The notes below the pieces were generated by a model. It was not told the DNA's origin, ran no database searches, and worked only from the letters and a program-made list of their open reading frames with translations. DNA of 64,000 nt from the NCBI GenBank assembly GCA_959597175.1, contig CAUFXM010000004.1:62001-126000 (forward strand). Direction: 5' to 3'. The stretch is from an uncultured Methanomassiliicoccales archaeon (lineage in GTDB: Archaea > Thermoplasmatota > Thermoplasmata > Methanomassiliicoccales > Methanomethylophilaceae). Position 1 is the first letter of the stretch; every line of letters starts with the position of its first letter. This document shows positions 1 to 10,578 of this stretch, piece after piece. The translations under genes and the position numbers were made by a program.

Positions 1-574
1 ACACGTGCCTCTGCTTGCCGGGGCAGCTGCCGTCGTACAGCAGGTCGTGGACCTTCCTGCCGATGAGGTCGATGTTCTCCAGGTCGACACCGGACTCCGG
101 CTCGTCCAGGAGGATGAACTCCGGTTTCTGGGCGGTGAGCTGGAGTAGCTCCGACCTCTTGATCTCCCCTCCGGAGAACCCGACGTTGACCTCCCTCTCG
201 AGGAAGTCCTGCATCTTGAACTTGGACGCGTCCTTGAGGACGTCCGCGCCCTCCGGGGATGAGGCCTTGATCAGGTCGCCCAGCTTCACACCGAAGATGT
301 TCGGGGGGCGCTGCATCATCATGCCGATCCCGAGCTTCGCGCGCTGGTCGACGGTCTTGTCGGTGATGTCCTCGCCCTTGAACAGGATCTCTCCCTGGGT
401 CACCTCGATGGAGCTGTAACCCATTATAGTGGACATCAGCGTGGATTTGCCGGACCCGTTGGGCCCGAACAGCACACAGGTCTCCCCCTCGTTGACGGTG
501 AGGTTGACGCCTTTCAGGATCTCCCTCTCGCCGGCGCGGGCGTGGAGGTCGACCACCTTCAGCATTTCGGTCAT
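1..574 (-). CDS. sufC: SufC-like Fe-S cluster assembly ATPase (partial, 3' end outside window)
   Basis: ABC-type ATPase of the SUF system, which powers Fe-S cluster assembly with SufB/SufD in the cytoplasm. About 191 residues are visible from ATG 574. Walker A (GPNGSGKST) lies near residue 36, a SufC-type signature with charged flank (FSGGEIKRSELLQL) near residue 130, and Walker B (FILLDEP) shortly after. The GEIKRSE stretch separates SufC from transport ATPases, which usually read GGQ. The gene runs off the left edge. A TATA box about 35 nt upstream suggests a short leader. The HesB/IscA-like gene at 5.2 kb is a functional relative but not in the same transcript. Confidence 0.9.
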   Translation of the reverse strand, partial: MTEMLKVVDLHARAGEREILKGVNLTVNEGETCVLFGPNGSGKSTLMSTIMGYSSIEVTQGEILFKGEDITDKTVDQRAKLGIGMMMQRPPNIFGVKLGDLIKASSPEGADVLKDASKFKMQDFLEREVNVGFSGGEIKRSELLQLTAQKPEFILLDEPESGVDLENIDLIGRKVHDLLYDGSCPGKQRHV

Positions 575-608
575 GTCTTCACCTTATAACGGCGCTAATC
601 ATCTGCCT

Positions 609-617
609 CTATATAAG
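609..617 (-). promoter_or_regulatory. TATA box of sufC
   Basis: The plus-strand bases ctatataag read as a TATA element on the minus strand, centred about 39 nt before the sufC ATG. Transcription would start around position 587, leaving a leader of roughly a dozen nucleotides. Confidence 0.55.
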
Positions 618-756
618 TGGTAAAGTTCACGTCGTTAAATCAGCAATCCCGTGAAGATATTTAACGATTGTTAGGAAGGTTCCCGGGCCGAACCTCCGTT
701 GAATCCAGAGGGTTCCCGGGGTCACAGGTTTATCCCATGAGCCGTTTCGGATGGTC

Positions 757-1338
757 ATGAAGGTCATCGCCCTGAACGGAAGCCCCCGCCCCATAGGCAA
801 CACGAGCAACATCCTGAACGAGGTCCAGGACATGTTCGAGAGGGAGGGCGTGGAGATGGAGATCGTCCACCTCTACGAGTACCAGTTCGTGAACTGCAAC
901 GTCTGCATGACCTGCGAGATCAGGGGGGACGGCAGGTGTATGGACGAGGACGACGGCCTCAACGGCATTCTGGAGAGGCTCAGGGCGGCCGATGGCCTGC
1001 TCCTCGCCGCGCCGACGTACATGAACGCCTGTCCCAGCGTGATGCAGACCTTCCTGGAGAGGGCGGCGCTGGTCCTCGGGAAGGGCGACCAGGGCCTTGC
1101 CGGGAAGGTCGGGGGAGCCATAGCGGTGTGCGGCCACGACGGTGCCTCACTCGTCTACAACCAGATGGTGGACTTCATGCTGCTGAACCGGATGCTTGTC
1201 TCCGGTTCGTACCCTCTGCCGATCATAAGGGCGCTGAACTCCCCCGCATACGAGGACGACGTCCAGGGGATGAAGGGTGTCAGGTCACTGGTGGAAGGGA
1301 TGGTGTCCGCGCTGATGAGGCTCAACGGGTACCAGTAA
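757..1338 (+). CDS. Flavodoxin-fold NAD(P)H/FMN reductase, iron-sulfur flavoprotein type
   Basis: FMN-binding reductase of the NADPH-dependent FMN reductase/iron-sulfur flavoprotein group. The N-terminus reads LNGSPR, the phosphate-binding loop after the first beta strand. A cysteine cluster CNVCMTC followed by GRC near residues 47-62 matches the C-x2-C-x2-C-xn-C insert that holds a 4Fe-4S cluster in iron-sulfur flavoproteins. The AAPTYMN segment is the second FMN loop. A second ATG lies six bases upstream at 751. I prefer 757 because a TATA-like ggtttatcc is centred 26 nt before it, giving a leaderless start. A strong hairpin follows the stop. The electron partner is unknown. Confidence 0.85.
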   Translation: MKVIALNGSPRPIGNTSNILNEVQDMFEREGVEMEIVHLYEYQFVNCNVCMTCEIRGDGRCMDEDDGLNGILERLRAADGLLLAAPTYMNACPSVMQTFLERAALVLGKGDQGLAGKVGGAIAVCGHDGASLVYNQMVDFMLLNRMLVSGSYPLPIIRALNSPAYEDDVQGMKGVRSLVEGMVSALMRLNGYQ

Positions 1339-1346
1339 GGGTGTTT

Positions 1347-1368
1347 GCGGCCGTCCGAAGACGGCCGC
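1347..1368 (+). terminator. Stem-loop terminator after the flavoprotein gene
   Basis: A perfect 9-bp stem (gcggccgtc / gacggccgc) with a cgaa tetraloop starts 8 nt after the stop codon. No strong U-run follows, so mRNA 3'-end protection is an alternative role. Confidence 0.6.
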
Positions 1369-1395
1369 CTGAGGGTGTCTGGGTCAGTCCCTCCT

Positions 1396-1524
1396 GTGGA
1401 AGGCGACGAGCGCCAGGGCTATGACAACTGCTGCAACGGCACAAGTCACGACGCCCGGGAGGACGAGGCCAGCAGGAGGCTCGCAGAGTTCATCGACGGG
1501 ATAGTCGTGGAACAGCGCAGATGA
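1396..1524 (+). pseudogene. Possible remnant of a gene 3' end
   Basis: An open stretch with coding-like codon choice ends in a TGA at 1522 and reads DAREDEASRRL, then AEFIDGIVVEQRR. It looks like the helical C-terminus of a protein but has no good start codon or family hit. The opposite strand holds a competing frame ending at 1383 with a hydrophobic tail and HRRD, so the call is weak. The rest of the interval to 1799 holds no gene I can support, apart from an orphan TATA-like element (gtttataaaag) near 1742 that points into the 3' end of lig. Confidence 0.25.
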
Positions 1525-1799
1525 GGGCATCCGCCCCGGACAACCGCCGGGGCGGTGCAACTAAGAGGTTTCGAGGGAACCGGAGCGGGTCTCAGTCGCC
1601 GCTTCCGTCCCAGACGCAGTGCTCGTCGGCACACCTTTCCCCGGCCTTCCTGTTGCCGTTCTCAGGACTCACGCTGCGGTCCTCCATATCCATTCATCCC
1701 ATCCTTCGGACATCGTCCGTATCTGCCCGTACGACGCGTTCGTTTATAAAAGATGTGCGTCCACGGTCGGGATGTCCAACCATGGACATGTCATCCAGC

Positions 1800-3575
<1,776 letters not shown>

Positions 3576-5224
3576 GCACCCTCCAACGCGGGTTCGGATA
3601 AAATCGGTTGCGCTCGGAACCCGTCCAGGCTGGTCTGGTCCCTCTTCATGATGGGGGACGTCCCGCGGCTCAGCTCCTCGCTCAGCCTCTCCAGCCTGGC
3701 CCTCATGGAGGCCTCCTTCTCGGCGCTGGACCTCTCTAGAACCTCGTCAAGGGTGCCCTTCGCGACGAGGACGTAGACCTCGCCATCGTTCTTCCTTCCG
3801 GTCCTGCCCCTCCTCTGTATGGTCCTGATCTCGGAGGAGACCGGCTCGTAGAAGATGACCGCGTTGGTGCTGGACACGTCCAGACCCTCCTCGCCGACGG
3901 AGGTCGAGACTATCACGTTGTACTCCCCGGACCTGAATCCGTCCAGGAGAGCCACCTGCTCCCTCTGCTTGAGCCCGCCGTTGGACTGCCCCACCAGCAT
4001 GGCCACCCTGGCGCCCGGCACCGTGGAGATCTTGGAGGTCAGCATGTCGCAGGTCTCCCTGTACTGGGCGAAGACCATGACCCTGGAGCCGTCGCCGGAG
4101 TTCACCGTGCGGCTCACCAGCGACATCACCCTGGACACCTTGGAGTGCTCCACCCTCGAGCTGTCGGCTATCGTCCTGACGCCCACGTACTCGGGGCGGT
4201 TGACTATCTCCCTGGAGCTCTTCCCGCCCTCCTTCTGGGCCGCCTCGGCCTCGATCTTGTCGAGGTATGCGCGGAGCGGGGTCATGCCCTGGGTCTCGGC
4301 CAGCGCCACGGCATGCAGCAGCTTGATGCATATGGAGTGCAGGGCCAGGCCCCTGTAGACCATGGCGGTCTTCTCGCCGTGCGCCAGCCTCTTCTGGAGG
4401 GCGCTCCCGACGCTGAGCATGTAGGTGGTGGATATCTGCCAGGAGGGGTTGATCATGCCCAGCCCCGCCATCTCGGACGCGAAGTGGTCCAGCATGGACC
4501 TCAGGAGCGCCGACGCGTCCAGCAGGTCCTGTGGGACGTTCAGCTCGATCCTGTTCACGTATGTGTAATGTATATAGGGGGACACGTCGGGGTCGTCGTC
4601 GGACCTCACATCGATCCTCCGCAGCCTCAGGTTCACGCAGACCTCCTCGATCCTCGACACGCTGCTCCCGGGCGACGCGGTCATCCCCACGCACCTGGTC
4701 CCCTTCCGGCAGAACTCCGCCACCCTGACGTATGCGTAGTTGCCGGTTCCCCTGTGCGCCTCGTCGTATATGATGAGGGAGAAGTCTTCCAGACCGTACC
4801 TACCGGCCTCCAGGTCGTTGGCGACGGACTGGGGGGTGGACACGACCACGTCGTTCGATGCGATGACCTCCGCCCTGGTCTCCGGCCTCATGTTCCCGTT
4901 CATCTCGCCCACGGAGGAGCCCACCAGCAGGGACGAGAACGTCTCCCTGTGCTGGTCCACCAGCGGCTTCGTGGGCGCGAGCACCAGCACCTTCCCGTCG
5001 TCAAGGAACTCGGCGACGAGCCTGACGGCGACGACGGTCTTCCCGAGGCCGGTGGGAAGGATGAGGAGGGAATTGCGGCTCAGGCACCCCTCCACCATGT
5101 TGGTCTGGTACCTGCGCTCCTCTACGGTGTCCGGGACTATGCGTGGATGCTTGACGAAGACCATGGTCGGCCGTGAATCCGTCGGACGCGGATAAAAATG
5201 ATGGGGGTCTCCCCCCGTGAAGGT

Positions 5225-5551
5225 TTAGTGGCAACCGCCGCCGCAGGAGGCGCAGCCGTTGAAGTTGGGGTTCCTGATGGTGAGGCCGGTTCCGAAGTTG
5301 GGGTCGTCGATGAACTCGATGACGCACTCCTCGAGCTCCTTCTTGGTCTCGTCGTCGTAGAACATGTCGAACCCTGTCGCCGACTTGTCGACGTTCTCCC
5401 CCTCGTTGGCCTTCTCCTGGAAGGACATCCCGAACTGGGGTCCGGAGCAGGCGAAGCCCGAGAGGTAGATCTTGATGCCGTAGCCGACCTTCTGGTTCTT
5501 CTCCAGCAGGTCGTTGATGAACTTCTCCGCATCGGGGCTGATCTGTACCAT
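5225..5551 (-). CDS. HesB/IscA-family Fe-S assembly protein
   Basis: A 108-residue A-type carrier/HesB fold protein thought to bind or deliver Fe-S clusters or iron. The conserved first cysteine is in SGFACSGP near residue 36, and the paired C-terminal cysteines are in CASCGGGCH. The GGGCH tail is an unusual glycine/cysteine-rich ending with an extra cysteine and histidine. A TATA-like element (taaaatac) lies about 32 nt upstream. The role probably complements the SUF ATPase at the left edge; specific clients cannot be read from the sequence. Confidence 0.85.
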   Translation of the reverse strand: MVQISPDAEKFINDLLEKNQKVGYGIKIYLSGFACSGPQFGMSFQEKANEGENVDKSATGFDMFYDDETKKELEECVIEFIDDPNFGTGLTIRNPNFNGCASCGGGCH

Positions 5552-5718
5552 TTTAATCGTCCCGTCAACGGCTGTGCCGTATTTTAGGTTAACGTCGTTA
5601 CCTCCACTCTAGCATCCGGGGTCTTCCTCCGCGGACGCAGCGTACGTGCACGGTCGCCCGTTTATCCCCTCGCGGGGTGTGATTCGTACCGCGGCTCCGG
5701 CCGCAGGAGATCTACCAG

Positions 5719-6396
5719 ATGAACAACAAGACCCTGACGGCCCTGTTCGCCGCGGTCGGGAGGAGGTACGGTTACGAGGAGACCACCGCCGAGTTCGCAG
5801 CGTTCAGGGATTTCAAGATAAAATGGACCCGTTCGCCGAGATGGATATCTTTCGAGGTCAGCGACTACCTGTCGGACGCTCCCGAGAGGGTGATGACATC
5901 CATGGCGGTGACGATATTCGACAGGATAAAGGGGGAGGAGGCCAAGGCCTACGACGACGAGGTCAGCGAATGGATCACCTCCGACGAGTTCGTCCGTTCC
6001 AAGCAGCCCCTCTTCGTCCGCAGGTTCAGGGGGCTGAGCAGGGGGACCGCCGGGGAGTCGAGGGACCTCGCGGACTCCTACGAGAGGCTGATCGACGGCG
6101 GCCTGGTGGAGCGCGACCCTGACATCTACATCGGATGGGCCGGGGCCAACAGGTCACTGAGGGTGGCGAGGTCGAGCGTGCTGATGAAGGTGGTGGCCAT
6201 GTCCGACCTGCTGGACGACGACGGGGTGCCGGAGGACGTCCTGGACTACTGCCTGTACACCCAGCTGGCCCACATAGGGATGGGGTTCAACCCGTTCTCG
6301 GACCGCCGCGGACCGGAGTACGACGCGCTCCTGTCCAGGTTCCCCGGGAGGCCGTCGATGGAATCCTATCTGAGGGGGAAGGGGATGTACGTGTGA
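5719..6396 (+). CDS. SprT-like/M48-type metallopeptidase fold with lost active site
   Basis: A 225-residue protein. Its C-terminal 75 residues follow the pattern of archaeal SprT-like (DUF45-type) proteins: VPEDVLDYCLYTQLAHIGMG, then a GPEYDALLSRFP segment. Active members carry YHELLHI (HExxH). Here the same place reads YTQLAHI, so the first histidine and the catalytic glutamate are replaced by Thr and Gln and only the last histidine remains. The N-terminal 100 residues (KIKWTRSPRWISFEVSDYL) also fit these proteins. A GGAG lies about 9 nt before ATG 5719. Likely a non-proteolytic binding protein; the function is unknown. Confidence 0.55.
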   Translation: MNNKTLTALFAAVGRRYGYEETTAEFAAFRDFKIKWTRSPRWISFEVSDYLSDAPERVMTSMAVTIFDRIKGEEAKAYDDEVSEWITSDEFVRSKQPLFVRRFRGLSRGTAGESRDLADSYERLIDGGLVERDPDIYIGWAGANRSLRVARSSVLMKVVAMSDLLDDDGVPEDVLDYCLYTQLAHIGMGFNPFSDRRGPEYDALLSRFPGRPSMESYLRGKGMYV

Positions 6397-6760
6397 TGTC
6401 CCCCGTGCGCTAACACGCCGTTTCATTGTCCGGCGATGACGCCGGCCTCGGGGCACTGACTTACGCAGGGGGTGTGTTTCGGGCCCGGTGTTGTCCCCCG
6501 GTCATCGCCCCGGCGACGCGCCGGACGCTCCCGCGGGTGCCCTACAGAGTAGGGGCCGGGTCACTTTCCGCCGTCCCGTGCACATGGCGTTCACGTATCG
6601 CGCCCCTTCGCCGGCACGGCGTACTCTCATTGGCCGTCGGAGTATTTCAATGCTGTCGGCACTTCGTCATTCGACGTATTATGCGTCTGCAATCGGGAAA
6701 TGTACGAAGAATTATACGTCTATTGTCGTAATTTTACTGATTCTGTGAAAATAGATACCG
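6397..6760. other. Non-coding interval: GC-rich block, then AT-rich promoter DNA
   Basis: No frame here has a convincing protein. Bases 6400-6640 are very GC-rich with many short complementary runs (for example gccggcgatgacgccggc). The DNA then turns AT-rich to 6800. A minus-strand TATA-like element (cataatacg, near 6680) would drive transcription leftward across the GC-rich block, which makes a structured RNA gene possible. I could not match it to RNase P RNA, SRP RNA or another known family. Confidence 0.3.
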
Positions 6761-6763
6761 ATT

Positions 6764-6803
6764 TTCTACGGATTCCTTCAGAAATTCTACGGAATCAGTA
6801 GAA
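6764..6803 (+). promoter_or_regulatory. Repeated operator-like elements upstream of the acyl-CoA synthetase
   Basis: The 9-mer ttctacgga occurs at 6764-6772 and again at 6785-6793, exactly 21 bp (two helical turns) apart. The second copy is part of an inverted repeat, ttctac-ggaatca-gtagaa (6785-6803). They lie just upstream of the TATA-like element at 6825-6835, a typical place for an archaeal activator or repressor. Confidence 0.45.
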
Positions 6804-6856
6804 TGGCTACGATATTTTCACAAAGCTTTATCAAAGGGTACAAGATACCACGCCAC

Positions 6857-8953
6857 ATGAAAGGACTACTCACGCCTGAATCCGTAGCAATCATTGGAGC
6901 CTCCAATGACGAGACGAAGCTGGGCGGAATGCTTCTCAAGAACATGATCAACGCAGGCTTCAAGGGCAGGCTCTACCCCATCAATCCCAAGGGAGGGGAG
7001 ATCCAGGGCCTGAAGGCCTACACCTCCGTCAAGGAGATCGGGGAGCCCGTCGACCTCGCCGTGTTCGCCGTCAAGAACACCCTGGTGGCCGAAGAGGTCA
7101 GGAAGCTGGGGGAGGCCAAGGTCCCCTACGCCGCCATCCTCACCGCAGGGTTCAAAGAGGATAGTGCTGCAGGAGCCGAGCTCGAGAAGGAGCTCATCCA
7201 GGTCGCCAAGGAGTCCGGGGTCAAGTTCCTCGGACCCAACTGCTTCGGAGTCATGAACCCCGGAGCCGGTGTCAACGCCACATTCGCGCACCTGCTGCCC
7301 CCTGTGGGTAATATATCCATCTTCTCCCAGTCCGGAGCCGTCGGATCCTCCATCATCGACTGGGCCATCTTCAACGGGATGGGAATCGCCAACTTCGTCA
7401 CCTTCGGAAACAAGGCCGACCTGGACGAGGCGGACATCATCCACGACATCATGGAGGACCCCCAGACCAAGGTCCTGGGTATGTACTGCGAGGGTATCAC
7501 CAACGGTGAGAAGTTCGTCAACGAGATCCAGAACACCAAGGTCAAGAAACCCATCGTGGTCTTCAAGAGCGGAAGGACCCAGGCCGGTTCCGCCGCCGCG
7601 TCCTCCCACACCGGGTCCCTCGCCGGCTCCGACGCCGTCAACAACGTCATCTTTGACAAGCTCAACATCTACAGGGCCCACGATCTGGACGACATGTTCG
7701 ACGCCCTCAGCGTGTTCAGCAGCTGCGGCCCGATGGAGAAGGACGGCATCGCGATCATCACCAACGCCGGAGGTCTCGGAGTCATGTCCGCGGACGCCGC
7801 GTTCGAGGCCCCCAACGTCTACGCCGTCAAGTTCTCCGACAAGACCATCGAGGAGATCAAGGTCAGGGTCCCCACCGTCGCCGGACTCACCAACCCCATC
7901 GACGTCCGCGGAGACGCCAAGCCCGAGTACTTCAAGGAGGTCATCGACATCGTGACTAAGGACCCCGAGGTCGGAGGTCTGGTCATCATGGGGTCTCCGC
8001 TCGATACCGCTGACCTGGAGAGCGTCGCCAAGATCATCGTCGAGATGAAGGACGAGATCCCCGTGCCCACCGTCGTGTGCTTCGCCGGAGGAGTCAAGTG
8101 TGACAAAGCCAACGCCATCTTCAAGGCCGGAAAGATGCCCACCTACCCCACTCCCGACAGAGCCGTCCACGCGCTGTCCGTGCTCAGGGGATACACCAAG
8201 AACCTGGACAAGACTGCCACCCCGATGGAGACGCCCGATGTCAAGGGATACGAGGCCGCCCAGAAGGTTCTCAGCAAGGCAAAGGCCGAGGGAAGGGACT
8301 CCCTCACCGAGTCCGAGGGCAAGGAGATCTTCGCCGCCTACGGCGTCCCCACCCCCGGAGAGGCCCTGGTCAACAGCGCCGACGAGGCCGCCGCCGCATG
8401 CGACAAGATCGGCTACCCCGTGGTCATGAAGATCGTCTCCCCTGACATCAAGCACAAGACCGATGTCGGTGGTGTCGTCGTGGGCGTCAAGGACGCCGCC
8501 GAGGCCAAGGCCGCCTACACGAAGATCATGGACTCCTGCACCAAGAACGTGCCCGGCGCCAACATCGTCGGTGTCTCGATCCAGCAGATGGTCTCTGGAC
8601 AGGAGGTCATCCTCTCCATGATCCGCGACCCGCAGTTCGGACCCGTCATCTCCTTCGGTCTCGGAGGAATCTACGTCGAGATCCTCGGGGAGATCTCCCA
8701 GGCCCACGCGCCCATGACCGAGGAGCAGCTGGACAGGATGATCAAGTCCACCAAGGCCTACAAGCTGATGTCCGGCGCCAGGGGACTGCCCGAGGCCGAC
8801 GTCGATGCCATGAAGGACTGCATCCGCAGGATCGTCACCATCGCTCTGGAGAACCCCGAGATCCACGAGCTGGAGATCAACCCGGTCATCGTCGGACTCA
8901 AGGGCAAGGGCTGCTGGGCAGTCGACGCCCTGGTCACCCTGGTCAAGGAGTGA
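6857..8953 (+). CDS. ADP-forming acyl/acetyl-CoA synthetase, fused alpha and beta subunits
   Basis: Converts acyl-CoA, ADP and phosphate to acid, CoA and ATP, or the reverse. A CoA-binding Rossmann domain starts at once (VAIIGASNDETKLGG). Succinyl-CoA-ligase-like domains follow, with the phosphorylated histidine in SSHTGSLAGSD near residue 256, then an ATP-grasp domain from about residue 470 (YPVVMKIVSPDIKHKTDVGG). At 698 residues it is a full-length alpha-beta fusion. An in-frame ATG exists at 6803, but a TATA-like gctttatcaaa is centred 28 nt before 6857 and the family begins at MKGLLTPESVAIIG, so the leaderless start is chosen. Acetate, propionate or aryl acids are all possible substrates. 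Confidence 0.9.
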   Translation: MKGLLTPESVAIIGASNDETKLGGMLLKNMINAGFKGRLYPINPKGGEIQGLKAYTSVKEIGEPVDLAVFAVKNTLVAEEVRKLGEAKVPYAAILTAGFKEDSAAGAELEKELIQVAKESGVKFLGPNCFGVMNPGAGVNATFAHLLPPVGNISIFSQSGAVGSSIIDWAIFNGMGIANFVTFGNKADLDEADIIHDIMEDPQTKVLGMYCEGITNGEKFVNEIQNTKVKKPIVVFKSGRTQAGSAAASSHTGSLAGSDAVNNVIFDKLNIYRAHDLDDMFDALSVFSSCGPMEKDGIAIITNAGGLGVMSADAAFEAPNVYAVKFSDKTIEEIKVRVPTVAGLTNPIDVRGDAKPEYFKEVIDIVTKDPEVGGLVIMGSPLDTADLESVAKIIVEMKDEIPVPTVVCFAGGVKCDKANAIFKAGKMPTYPTPDRAVHALSVLRGYTKNLDKTATPMETPDVKGYEAAQKVLSKAKAEGRDSLTESEGKEIFAAYGVPTPGEALVNSADEAAAACDKIGYPVVMKIVSPDIKHKTDVGGVVVGVKDAAEAKAAYTKIMDSCTKNVPGANIVGVSIQQMVSGQEVILSMIRDPQFGPVISFGLGGIYVEILGEISQAHAPMTEEQLDRMIKSTKAYKLMSGARGLPEADVDAMKDCIRRIVTIALENPEIHELEINPVIVGLKGKGCWAVDALVTLVKE

Positions 8954-8969
8954 TCCTGCAAACTCTAAG

Positions 8970-8987
8970 GAGGGGGTCCGCCCCCTC
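8970..8987 (+). terminator. GC-rich hairpin and T-rich tail after the synthetase gene
   Basis: gagggggtccgccccctc forms a 7-bp stem with a four-base loop, followed by gtcttcttt. It sits between the convergent synthetase and AlbA_2 genes, 17 nt after the former's stop. Confidence 0.65.
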
Positions 8988-8994
8988 GTCTTCT

Positions 8995-10509
8995 TTAAGA
9001 TCGCAGCCTCAGGCGGATCTTTTGGTTGCGGCTGCTCATCCTGTCCGGAAGGGTGTACTCGACCCTTCCTTTCTCTACAAGGGATCTTACCGCACCATAC
9101 AGACTTCTAGCGTTTCTGGAGTATCCCAGAGCATCGGCAAGTTCCCTCATTGAACTGGCACCTCTGTCCAGGAGCACATCGAGAATCATGCTCTCCAGTT
9201 CGTCTTGGCTTCTCCTTTCATTTGCAGGTGCTGGCTCATCGATAAGAACAGTGTTGTTGACGAATGCGTTGTGTATGAATACCGTGACCTTGAAGTACCT
9301 GCGTTCAGCGTCAGTTTCGAACAATGGAGGCGGTGAACCATTGTTGCTAAGGGATCTCAGGATGGTCGGAACGCCTGTCCCTCTCTTTTCGGCCAGTCCT
9401 CTATGTTTCAGCAGATCTCCTATGCGGGCGTTCCTGTAGACTGGAGTAGACATCTCGAAATTCTGTATCTGCTCGTCGCTGATGCTACGGTCCGGACCGG
9501 GTATGCTCGTCACTACGATTCTATCCGGTTTGATCGTCACGGTGATGGGTTGGCCGGATCCGTAATCCTTGTGGTAGACGGCGTTTGAAACGATCTCCTC
9601 CAAGGCGGCGGTTGGATAGCTGTATATCCTGTCGGCCACAGGGGTGTCTTCTTTCTTCACTGTGAGGACCCTGATCGCCTGGGTCCGGAGATTGTCCATC
9701 GTCTTTTCAATCTGGAGGTCCAGCGGCCCACGTATTACTGTTTCTTCCATTCCCACTCCTGTCGGGTCGGGCATGTCCACTATCTCTATCCTTGCACCTT
9801 CGATGAAGCGGTCTGGGTCCTCGTTGAAGAACAGGAGTCCAGCGTTGATCGGTCTGGAGTTGTTCGGTGGTGTTCCGAGAATCTTGAGGCTGTTGAACAA
9901 CGTTTCTTTGGGCAGAGTCAAAGCCCTCTTCCCCTCATCTGGATCGACTTTGTCCAGGTATTCGCAGGCCAGGGATGATCTGAGGTCTGAGAAATCTGCA
10001 CCCATGTTCACACGGCAGTCGAATGGGACGTTGGACGACACTTCGAACAACATGCGTTCATCCGAAGAGTTCGCAACTATGGTGCTGGACAACTTGCGTA
10101 TGTAGAATGATTTTCCAGTGCGCTTGCTTTTGTCTTTGGATATGGAATCTGGGCATCTGTATGGGCGTTCTGGACCGACGATGACCTCTATCACCAGCAG
10201 GTCTTTGCCATCGATCACAGCATGTTCCGTGCTAGGCACGTAACGTGGTTCGATGAGATTGGAGATTCCCATAAGCTCCTTGTTGATAGGATCTATCGAT
10301 GCCTTGTCTATCCCCTTGATTGGGAATTTCGGAATGCCGTTCTCATCTTCGATGCCGATGACGATGTATCCTCCGCCGATGTTCTCTATGTCGTTGGCGA
10401 ATGCACAGATGGTGTGTGCGACGTCAGATGGGTTCCAGCCTTCTTTATACTCAATACGGGAACTTTCTATCGTGCGGTTGTGTATCAGGTCGTCAATGTT
10501 TGTCAGCAT
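8995..10509 (-). CDS. AlbA_2/Schlafen-type, RecG-like DNA-binding regulator
   Basis: A 504-residue transcriptional regulator of the AlbA_2 (divergent AAA-4, Schlafen-like) group. Residues 1-130 hold the AlbA_2 fold (SSRIEYKEGWNPSDVAHTIC, GGGYIVIGIEDENG). The middle carries a GHKL-like ATPase remnant (TAALEEIVSNAVYHKDYGSG, the family's E..NA...HRDY motif, and HRGLAEKRGTGVP). The C-terminal 75 residues are a winged helix (SMRELADALGYSRNARSLYGAV). The 5' region has a hexamer repeat and two 31-bp-spaced repeats, which suggests autoregulation. GC looks lower than in the neighbours, hinting at horizontal origin. A paralogue lies at 34.9 kb. Confidence 0.8.
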   Translation of the reverse strand: MLTNIDDLIHNRTIESSRIEYKEGWNPSDVAHTICAFANDIENIGGGYIVIGIEDENGIPKFPIKGIDKASIDPINKELMGISNLIEPRYVPSTEHAVIDGKDLLVIEVIVGPERPYRCPDSISKDKSKRTGKSFYIRKLSSTIVANSSDERMLFEVSSNVPFDCRVNMGADFSDLRSSLACEYLDKVDPDEGKRALTLPKETLFNSLKILGTPPNNSRPINAGLLFFNEDPDRFIEGARIEIVDMPDPTGVGMEETVIRGPLDLQIEKTMDNLRTQAIRVLTVKKEDTPVADRIYSYPTAALEEIVSNAVYHKDYGSGQPITVTIKPDRIVVTSIPGPDRSISDEQIQNFEMSTPVYRNARIGDLLKHRGLAEKRGTGVPTILRSLSNNGSPPPLFETDAERRYFKVTVFIHNAFVNNTVLIDEPAPANERRSQDELESMILDVLLDRGASSMRELADALGYSRNARSLYGAVRSLVEKGRVEYTLPDRMSSRNQKIRLRLRS

Positions 10510-10520
10510 CCCCCATCTCT

Positions 10521-10543
10521 CCTTATCCTTATCCTTATCCTTA
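10521..10543 (-). repeat. Hexanucleotide tandem repeat in the 5' leader
   Basis: The plus-strand unit ccttat/cttatc is repeated nearly four times; on the coding strand it reads ggataa repeats merging into a ribosome-binding-like aaggagagatggggg right before the ATG. In a leader of about 48 nt, a copy-number change would alter TATA-to-start spacing. Confidence 0.7.
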
Positions 10544-10578
10544 GCTTCTAGTCTGGCACCGTCAATCCGAAAAATCCG

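Noticed and set aside
6410..6650. RNase P RNA gene
   Set aside because: A gcggaaagtgacc segment on the minus strand is reminiscent of the conserved core, but the other universal elements could not be placed.
6866..8866. 666-residue minus-strand frame opposite the acyl-CoA synthetase
   Set aside because: Antisense shadow rich in Gly/Asp/Val/Leu, no motif, no promoter.
10521..10543. Hexamer tract as a CRISPR or telomere-like repeat
   Set aside because: Only about four copies, and it sits in a gene leader; a simple sequence repeat is the adequate description.
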